Translations under genes and position numbers: made by a program
Shown here: piece by piece, positions 58,970 through 64,000 of the stretch
How the letters are laid out: every line of letters starts with the position of its first letter
Position numbering within the stretch: the stretch's first letter is position 1
The notes under the pieces: model-generated
The model's input: the letters and a program-made list of their open reading frames with translations, nothing else
Database searches by the model: none
What the model was told of the DNA's origin: nothing
Source: Frigoribacterium sp. MEB024
GTDB taxonomy: Bacteria; Actinomycetota; Actinomycetes; Actinomycetales; Microbacteriaceae
Assembly: GCF_000878135.1 (NCBI RefSeq)
Contig: NZ_JXQZ01000027.1
Coordinates: 37,494-101,493, forward strand
DNA: 64,000 nucleotides
Direction of reading: 5' to 3'

Positions 58970-58997
58970 TGCACCGAGTGCGTCGCTGCACTTAGTG
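58970..58997 (+). promoter_or_regulatory. Direct-repeat operator-like sites before tetR/MMPL
   Basis: TGCACCGAGTG (58970-58980) and TGCACTTAGTG (58987-58997) are 17 bp apart, and each contains CAC-N3-GTG symmetry. They end 8 bp before GTG 59005, where a TetR repressor would block its own transcription. Confidence 0.6.
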
Positions 58998-59004
58998 TAG
59001 GCAG

Positions 59005-59700
59005 GTGACCGTCAAGACCCTGGTGCCCGACCGCCGTGCCGCCCTCAAGGCGAAGCACCGTCAGGCCATCGTCGACGCCGCGGACGCGCTCATCGCCGAG
59101 CGCGGGGCGCCGCGGTTCAGCGTCGACGAGCTCGCCGAACGAGCCGACGTCTCGCGTCGCACGGTCTTCAACCACTTCTCGTCGCTCGACGAGGTCGTCA
59201 TGACGGCCTGCGCCCGGGTGCTCACCGGCGCCGTCGACGAGTTCCGGGCCGCGACCGCCGCGACGCCCGTCGGTGACGGCAGCCGCGCCTCCTTGTTCGC
59301 CGAGATCATCCAGGCCATGCAGGGCATCGACCTGCCGGCCGTCGTCTCGTACCTCTGGGGCGTCCTCGGCGACGACGGCAGCGACCCGCGGTCGCACAGC
59401 CTGATCCAGGACGTCTTCACCCGCGTCACCGAGCAGCTCTCGATCGAGATGGCCGAGCGCAGCCCCGCGACCGACCCGCTCGAGGCCGAGGTGCTGGTCA
59501 GTTCGCTGATGAACGGCATCGCCGTCGTCGCCCGGCACTGGATCACGCGGACCGGTGCGGTCGTCGACGCCGACAGCCGCGACGTCTGGGCCGACCTGCT
59601 CGACCGGATGACGACGAGCGTCCGCGCCGGCTACGGGCCGCCGCCGACGGCCACCCCTGCAGGAGTCGCCCCGACGGCGCCCGACGCGACCACCCCCTGA
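59005..59700 (+). CDS. TetR-family regulator of the MMPL exporter
   Basis: A 231-residue repressor from GTG 59005. The helix-turn-helix is IVDAADALIAERGAPRFSVD, then ELAERADVSRRTVFNHFSSL. The C-terminal part contains MQGIDLPAVVSYLWGVLGDD and a long Ala/Pro/Thr tail. It lies 111 bp upstream of the MMPL gene on the same strand and likely represses both via the direct repeats at 58970. The ligand is probably a lipid or drug exported by MMPL. Confidence 0.92.
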   Translation: MTVKTLVPDRRAALKAKHRQAIVDAADALIAERGAPRFSVDELAERADVSRRTVFNHFSSLDEVVMTACARVLTGAVDEFRAATAATPVGDGSRASLFAEIIQAMQGIDLPAVVSYLWGVLGDDGSDPRSHSLIQDVFTRVTEQLSIEMAERSPATDPLEAEVLVSSLMNGIAVVARHWITRTGAVVDADSRDVWADLLDRMTTSVRAGYGPPPTATPAGVAPTAPDATTP

Positions 59701-59811
59701 CCCGTCGGCCGGCGTCCCCGGCCGACCCGCACCTCCTTCTCGACGACGCGACGTGAGGCCCACCCCCGCAACCCGCATCACCCCGCACCATCCCTGGAGG
59801 AACAGACACCC

Positions 59812-62433
59812 ATGGCATCCCTGCTCTATCGACTCGGCCGGTTCTCGGCCCGGCGGGCCTGGCTCGTCATCGTGGCCTGGCTGGTCGTGCTCGGCCTCGC
59901 CGGCGGCGCCTTCGCGCTGTTCGGCGGCACGCTGACCACCGCCGTCAGCATCCCCGGCACGGCGACCCAGAAGGTCAGCGACGAACTCGCCGAGAAGTTC
60001 CCCCAGGCGAGCGGCGGCACCGGCACGGTGGTCTTCACGACCACCGACGACTCGGCCTTCACCGACCAGCAGAAGTCCGACATCGCGGCCCTGCTGACCG
60101 ACGCGAAGGACCTGGACGACGTCAAGGGCACCACCGACCCCTTCGCGACGCAGCAGCAGATCGACGACCAGGCCCAGAAGATCACGGACGGCCGCTCGCA
60201 GATCACCGCGGGCGAGGCCCAGATCACCTCGGGTCAGGCCCAGATCGACGCCGCGAAGGCCCAGATCACCGCCGGTCAGCAGCAGCTCGACGCCGCCAAG
60301 GCGCAGGCGCAGGCCGCCGGTGGGGCCGCCCTCGCCGCCGCCACGCCGCAGCTCGAGGCCCAGCAGGCCCAGCTCGACGCGGGCACGCAGCAGATCGCCA
60401 CGCAGCAGTCCACCCTCGACGCGAGCAAGACCGAGCTCGAGACCCAGAGCGCGACCCTCGAGCAGGGTGCCTCGCTGCTCGAACTGACCGACGGCATCCG
60501 CCAGGTGTCGACCGACGGCACCACGGCCGTGGCCAGCATCCAGTTCGACAAGGCCCTCAACCTCGTCACCAGCGAGAACAAAGAGGCCGTCGTCGAGGCG
60601 ATGAACGACGCCGACATCGACGGCGTCGAGGTCGAGGTGTCGAACGACATCGCGGCCAGCATCCCCGAGATCCTCGGCCCGGGCGAGGTTGCCGGCGTCG
60701 TCATCGCCGCCATCGTGCTGTTCGTCATGCTCGGCACCCTGATCGGTGCCGGCCTGCCCCTGATCAACGCCCTGATCGGCGTCGGCGTCGGCGTGCTCGC
60801 CTCGCTGTCGCTCTCGGGCGCCGTCGAGATGCTGTCGGTCACGCCCGTGCTGGGTGTGATGCTCGGCCTCGCGGTCGGCATCGACTACTCGCTGTTCATC
60901 CTCAACCGGCACCGCACCCAGCTGAAAGAAGGGGTGCCGCTGCACGAGTCGATCGGCCTGGCCAACGGCACCTCGGGCAACGCGGTCGTCTTCGCCGGCT
61001 CGACCGTGCTGATCGCCCTGCTCGCGCTCAACCTGACCGGCATCCCGTTCCTCGGCCTGATGGGCACCGTCGGCGCGGTCTGCGTGTTCGTGGCAATCCT
61101 GATCGCCATCACCCTCACCCCGGCGCTGCTCCGCCTCGTCGGCCTGCGCATCCTCACCAAGAAGGCTCGGAAGGCCGTCGGCAACACCGGGGCCGTCCGG
61201 GTGCCGACCAAGCCGATGAGCACCACGCGTGCCGTGCTGACCCTCGTGGCCGGCGTCGCCGTGCTGCTGATCGTCGCGATCCCCGCGCTCTCGATGCGCC
61301 TCGGCCTGCCCGCCGGGTCGTCCGAGCCGGTCGACTCGAGCGCCTACAAGGCGTACAAGCTGATCGACGAGAAGTTCGGCGCCGGCGTCAACGGCCCCCT
61401 GGTCGTCGTCGCCGACCTGCCGACCGCGATCTCGGACGACGACCTGGTCTCCGAGCAGGTGCGCATCGGCACGATCCTCAAGGACCAGGACGACGTCGCC
61501 GCGGTCGCCCCCATCGGCGCCTCGGACGACGACACCCTGCTGGCGTTCCAGGTCGTGCCGAAGGGCGGTCCGACCGCCGAGTCGACCGAGCAGCTCGTGC
61601 GCGACCTGCGCGGGCTCGACATCGACGACGTGTCGTCGCTCGGCGTGGCCGGCAACGCCTCGGGCAACATCGACGTCAGCGAGAAGCTGGCCGGAGCCCT
61701 GCCGCTCTACCTGCTCGTCGTCGTCGGGCTGTCGCTGATCATCCTGATCTTCGTGTTCCGGTCGATCCTCGTGCCGATCACCGCCACCATCGGGTTCGTG
61801 CTGTCGCTGTTCGCCGCGTTCGGCGGCGTCACCGCGGTGTTCCAGTGGGGCTGGCTCGGCCCGGTCTTCGGGGTGCACGACCCGGGGCCGATCCTGAGCT
61901 TCCTGCCGATCCTGATGGTCGGCGTGCTGTTCGGGCTCGCGATGGACTACCAACTGTTCCTGGTCAGCGGCATGCGCGAGGCCTACGCCCACGGTTCGCC
62001 GGCCCGCCTGGCCGTGCAGCGCGGCGTGCACGCCGGTCGCACGGTGGTCACGGCCGCGGCGCTGATCATGACGGCGGTCTTCTCGGGCTTCGTGTTCTCG
62101 AACTCGGTGATGATCCAGTCGATCGGCCTGGGCCTCGCCCTGGGCGTGCTGGTCGACGCGTTCGTCGTGCGCCTGCTGCTGATCCCGGCCGTGATGCACC
62201 TGCTCGGCGACGCCGCGTGGTGGCTGCCGAAGTGGCTCGACCGCATCCTGCCCGACGTCGACGTCGAGGGTGCCTCCCTCGAGCGGTCGCGGCCGCACGC
62301 CTCGGCCGGCGACGCGTCGGGTTCGGGCTCGGGTTCCGGTGACGGGCACGTCTCGCACGTCGACCCGACCGCCCCCGTGGACGCCGTCCCCGACGGCAGC
62401 GACCCCGACCACCACGGGCGCCACGCGGGCTGA
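59812..62433 (+). CDS. MMPL-family transporter (RND superfamily)
   Basis: An 873-residue integral membrane protein. Helix 1 is at about 18-40. The first external domain (about 45-295) contains a long Gln/Ala-rich coiled coil of Ile/Ala-Gln repeats (ITAGEAQITSGQAQIDAAKA). The conserved ALAVGIDYSLFILNRHRTQL-type motif (GIDYSLFIL) follows, then a second repeat with GLAMDYQLFLVSGMREAYAH. The two DY motifs carry proton flow in MMPL proteins. MMPL exporters move lipids, siderophores or drugs. The C-terminal 45 residues are a Gly/Ser/Asp/His-rich tail. It is probably repressed by the upstream TetR protein. Confidence 0.95.
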   Translation: MASLLYRLGRFSARRAWLVIVAWLVVLGLAGGAFALFGGTLTTAVSIPGTATQKVSDELAEKFPQASGGTGTVVFTTTDDSAFTDQQKSDIAALLTDAKDLDDVKGTTDPFATQQQIDDQAQKITDGRSQITAGEAQITSGQAQIDAAKAQITAGQQQLDAAKAQAQAAGGAALAAATPQLEAQQAQLDAGTQQIATQQSTLDASKTELETQSATLEQGASLLELTDGIRQVSTDGTTAVASIQFDKALNLVTSENKEAVVEAMNDADIDGVEVEVSNDIAASIPEILGPGEVAGVVIAAIVLFVMLGTLIGAGLPLINALIGVGVGVLASLSLSGAVEMLSVTPVLGVMLGLAVGIDYSLFILNRHRTQLKEGVPLHESIGLANGTSGNAVVFAGSTVLIALLALNLTGIPFLGLMGTVGAVCVFVAILIAITLTPALLRLVGLRILTKKARKAVGNTGAVRVPTKPMSTTRAVLTLVAGVAVLLIVAIPALSMRLGLPAGSSEPVDSSAYKAYKLIDEKFGAGVNGPLVVVADLPTAISDDDLVSEQVRIGTILKDQDDVAAVAPIGASDDDTLLAFQVVPKGGPTAESTEQLVRDLRGLDIDDVSSLGVAGNASGNIDVSEKLAGALPLYLLVVVGLSLIILIFVFRSILVPITATIGFVLSLFAAFGGVTAVFQWGWLGPVFGVHDPGPILSFLPILMVGVLFGLAMDYQLFLVSGMREAYAHGSPARLAVQRGVHAGRTVVTAAALIMTAVFSGFVFSNSVMIQSIGLGLALGVLVDAFVVRLLLIPAVMHLLGDAAWWLPKWLDRILPDVDVEGASLERSRPHASAGDASGSGSGSGDGHVSHVDPTAPVDAVPDGSDPDHHGRHAG

Positions 62434-62440
62434 CCCCGCA

Positions 62441-62495
62441 CGTCGCACCGCCGACTGGACGTCGCACCGCCGATTTCGGCGGTGCGACGTCCAGT
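62441..62495. repeat. Long palindrome, family C copy 2
   Basis: ACTGGACGTCGCACCGCCGA (62454-62473) and its perfect complement (62476-62495) share the CGTCGCACCGCC core with 18561-18628. It follows the MMPL stop by 8 bp, so it may terminate that gene. Confidence 0.88.
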
Positions 62496-62565
62496 TCGTG
62501 GTGCCTCGGGGCCGGCGCCGGCCTCGAGGACGCGACCCGCGCCTCCGGAACCGGCGAAGCGCTCC

Positions 62566-62635
62566 GGGTCGAACCACCGGTGCGCCGTCGAACCGCGCAT
62601 CTGCATGGTTCGACGGCGCACCGGTGGTTCGACCC
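62566..62635. repeat. Long palindrome, family D copy 1
   Basis: Perfect 29-bp arms (62566-62594 and 62607-62635) with the repeated unit GTCGAACC and a 12-nt loop GCGCATCTGCAT. It is the longest perfect stem in the window. A shorter family member is at 63524. Confidence 0.9.
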
Positions 62636-62963
62636 CGATCGCAGGAGGCGCGGCCCCGTTGCTGAGGGCGGCTCACCGCCGTAGGGTGGCCCGGTGATCA
62701 TCCCGTCCGCACCTGCGACGCCCACCGGGCGTGAGGGGGTCGTCGGCGCCGCGTGCGCCGGCTGCAGGTAGTCGCGTCTCCGCAGCGGATCGGCCGTCCG
62801 GGTCGGTCCGTGCACCGCCGTGCCGCGTGGGCTGGAGCCCCGGCACGGTCCCACGAGAACACCCGGGTCGGCCGACGCGTCGACGGCGGGCAGCCGGGCG
62901 GTCGCCGACCGCTCGTGCCCGCCGACGCTGCCGCCGCCCCGGGCCCGACGACCGGAGAACCAC

Positions 62964-63476
62964 ATGATCCCCCTGACCGAGAAGACCGTCCGCGCCTCGT
63001 TCGTCAACGCGAGCCGCAAGGAAGCCACCGACCTCACCCTGCCCTCGGGCTTCGCCGACCTCGACTGGACCGACCTCGAGTACCTCGGCTGGCGTGACCC
63101 CAAGCTCGCCCGCCGGGCCTACGTCGTCGTGCCGACCCTCGACGCGGACGGAGAGCCGGGCCCCGCGGTCGCCGGCGTCGTGCTGCGCCAGGCCGAGGCG
63201 TCGCCCCGTCACCGCGCCCAGTGCACGTGGTGCCAAGACGTCAGGCTGCCGGCCGACGTGCTGTTCTACGCCGCCAAGCGTGCCGGCGCGGCCGGCCGCA
63301 ACGGGGACACCGTGGGCACGCTCGTCTGCGGTGGGTTCGAGTGCTCGGACAACGTGCACGTCGCACCGCCCGAGGCCTACCTCGGGTTCGACGTCGAGGC
63401 GGCCCGGCTCGAGCGCATCGCGAGCCTGCGCGTGCGGGCCGCGGGTTTCGTCGAGAACGTGCGCCGCGCCTCCTGA
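62964..63476 (+). CDS. FBP-domain (fibronectin-binding-like) protein
   Basis: A 170-residue protein from ATG 62964. It carries the FBP_C treble-clef zinc-finger pattern: QCTWCQDVR and later CGGFECSDNVHV (two CxxC/CxxxxC groups), with FVNASRKEATDLTLPSGFAD at the start. This family (PF16571) is common in actinobacteria, related to EF-G-binding proteins such as FusB, and probably acts on ribosome-bound factors. No signal peptide is present despite the name, so it is cytosolic. The stop codon lies within a GCGCCTCCT oligomer copy. Confidence 0.87.
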   Translation: MIPLTEKTVRASFVNASRKEATDLTLPSGFADLDWTDLEYLGWRDPKLARRAYVVVPTLDADGEPGPAVAGVVLRQAEASPRHRAQCTWCQDVRLPADVLFYAAKRAGAAGRNGDTVGTLVCGGFECSDNVHVAPPEAYLGFDVEAARLERIASLRVRAAGFVENVRRAS

Positions 63477-63523
63477 CCGTCGCCGCGCCTCCTGACCCGG
63501 CGAGAACCGGGACGCACCATCGT

Positions 63524-63563
63524 GGCGTCGTCGAACCACCCTCGTGCGTGGTTCGACGACGCC
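63524..63563. repeat. Palindrome, family D copy 2
   Basis: GGCGTCGTCGAACCAC (63524-63539) and its perfect complement (63548-63563) around an 8-nt loop share GTCGAACCAC with copy 1. It follows the FBP gene by 48 bp. Confidence 0.85.
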
Positions 63564-63676
63564 GGCGTGATGCGACCTCCACTCGGCGGACGTGGCGACG
63601 GCCGGACGGCCGGACCGCCGGAGCGCAGGAGGCGCGGGTCGGCCCGCTCACGGACCCCGGCGGTACCCTGGTGGGC

Positions 63677-63850
63677 ATGTCGTCACCCGCCTGCCTGCCC
63701 CGCGCCCCGCGCCGGGCGCGCACGGCGCAGCAGGCGTTTCCGAAGCGGCTCGTGCTGACGAAGCGCACCTGCGGCACGAACGGCTGGATGAGCCTGTGGG
63801 GCAGCAACGCCCACGGCGAGATCGCCGGGTGTCCGCCGCCCGTGGCCTAG
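63677..63850 (+). CDS. Small basic hypothetical protein
   Basis: A 57-residue frame from ATG 63677. It has an Arg/Ala/Pro-rich N-terminus and a segment with RLVLTKRTCGTNGWMSLWGS and GEIAGCPPPVA (two Cys). No family is recognised. GGTACCCTGGTGGGC precedes it without a strong ribosome site. Codon use suits the host; whether it is expressed is uncertain. Confidence 0.4.
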   Translation: MSSPACLPRAPRRARTAQQAFPKRLVLTKRTCGTNGWMSLWGSNAHGEIAGCPPPVA

Positions 63851-63923
63851 CACCGCTCCTCGTCGTCGACGGGTCGAGCGGACTCCCCGCCCTGCTCACC
63901 GACGCTCCCGAAGGACGACGACC

Positions 63924-64000
63924 TTGACCGACCGCACGCCCGCCGATCCCACTCCGGCCGCCCCGACTCCGGCCGCCCCCGCCGCCGACCCGACGGCCGC
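63924..64000 (+). CDS. Start of an unidentified protein (partial, runs off the edge)
   Basis: TTG 63924 follows GAAGGACGACGACC and opens a frame reading MTDRTPADPTPAAPTPAAPA to the right edge. The visible 25 residues are an Ala/Pro/Thr-rich, disordered N-terminus that does not identify the product. Confidence 0.45.
   Translation, partial: MTDRTPADPTPAAPTPAAPAADPTA

Larger units (their letters stand above)
62434..62963. other. 530-bp intergenic region filled with palindromes
   Basis: No gene is supported here. It contains a family C palindrome (62441-62495), a family D palindrome (62566-62635), and one copy of the AGGAGGCGCGG oligomer (62641). The stretch 62690-62963 has no structure I can name and must contain the promoter of the FBP gene. 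Confidence 0.65.

Noticed and set aside
58393..62676. A 1427-codon open frame on the minus strand across the MMPL gene
   Set aside because: It is antisense to a complete, well-recognised transporter and its translation is Asp/Arg/Gly/His-rich low complexity, the usual shadow of high-GC coding DNA.

Overview
The window comes from a very GC-rich Gram-positive actinobacterium, most likely a member of Microbacteriaceae (Frigoribacterium/Curtobacterium-like). This rests on overall base composition, frequent GTG/TTG starts with ATGA/GTGA stop-start overlaps, an LAYTG-type cell-wall sorting tail, and actinobacterial families (F420-type reductase fold, MmyB-type XRE regulators, CmtR-type metal sensor). 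The genus is an inference. I saw no rRNA, tRNA, CRISPR array or transposase.

Layout. 1-2.8 kb is a lower-GC, partly decayed patch: the end of one gene, a multiply frameshifted gene with a HEPN/abortive-infection-like C-terminus, and a metallo-beta-lactamase-fold protein. 2.9-7.1 kb holds a small membrane protein, an MmyB-type regulator and an MFS exporter. The 3' end of the exporter gene is present twice, as 178-bp direct repeats. Between the repeats sits a lower-GC two-gene cassette: a secreted two-cysteine protein and a small PLDc_N-like membrane protein. This is my best candidate for an undescribed toxin/immunity-type module. 7.2-22.3 kb is a series of regulator-plus-oxidoreductase units (XRE, MerR, TetR, PadR beside zinc alcohol dehydrogenases, quinone-type reductases, SDRs, an F420-type reductase, cupin, carboxymuconolactone decarboxylase, VOC). 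It looks like a redox/xenobiotic-stress region in which several operators can be read directly.

22.5-32.8 kb is a sugar-type system: an AraC regulator facing DUF5107-TPR protein, lipoprotein binding protein, RbsA-like ATPase, RbsC-like permease, zinc dehydrogenase and a DUF4380 mutarotase-like protein. 33-34.6 kb carries an EamA exporter and a coiled-coil membrane protein. 34.8-42.5 kb is a phosphonate uptake/catabolism operon: phnD, phnC, a fused double phnE, FAD oxidoreductase (TIGR03364-like), phosphonatase-like HAD hydrolase, phosphonate-associated alcohol dehydrogenase (TIGR03366-like) and a convergent GntR/UTRA regulator, with a PHO-box-like repeat upstream. 42.7-44.8 kb has an MmyB-type regulator and an aldo/keto reductase. 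44.8-50.5 kb is a MacB-type export system (permease, ATPase, adaptor, lipoprotein) divergent from a two-component system. 50.6-55 kb has a LuxR-type regulator, two secreted proteins and a CmtR-like sensor with a cation transporter. 55-64 kb has TetR/SDR genes, a membrane protein with a winged-helix regulator, TetR with an MMPL exporter, an FBP-domain protein and the start of one more gene.

Across the whole window a short oligomer (AGGAGGCGCGG and its complement) recurs about 40 times by eye. It forms perfect hairpins between genes and lies singly inside coding regions, often in linkers or tails. Five further families of long palindromes occupy intergenic gaps. This repeat layer is the most unusual global feature of the sequence.
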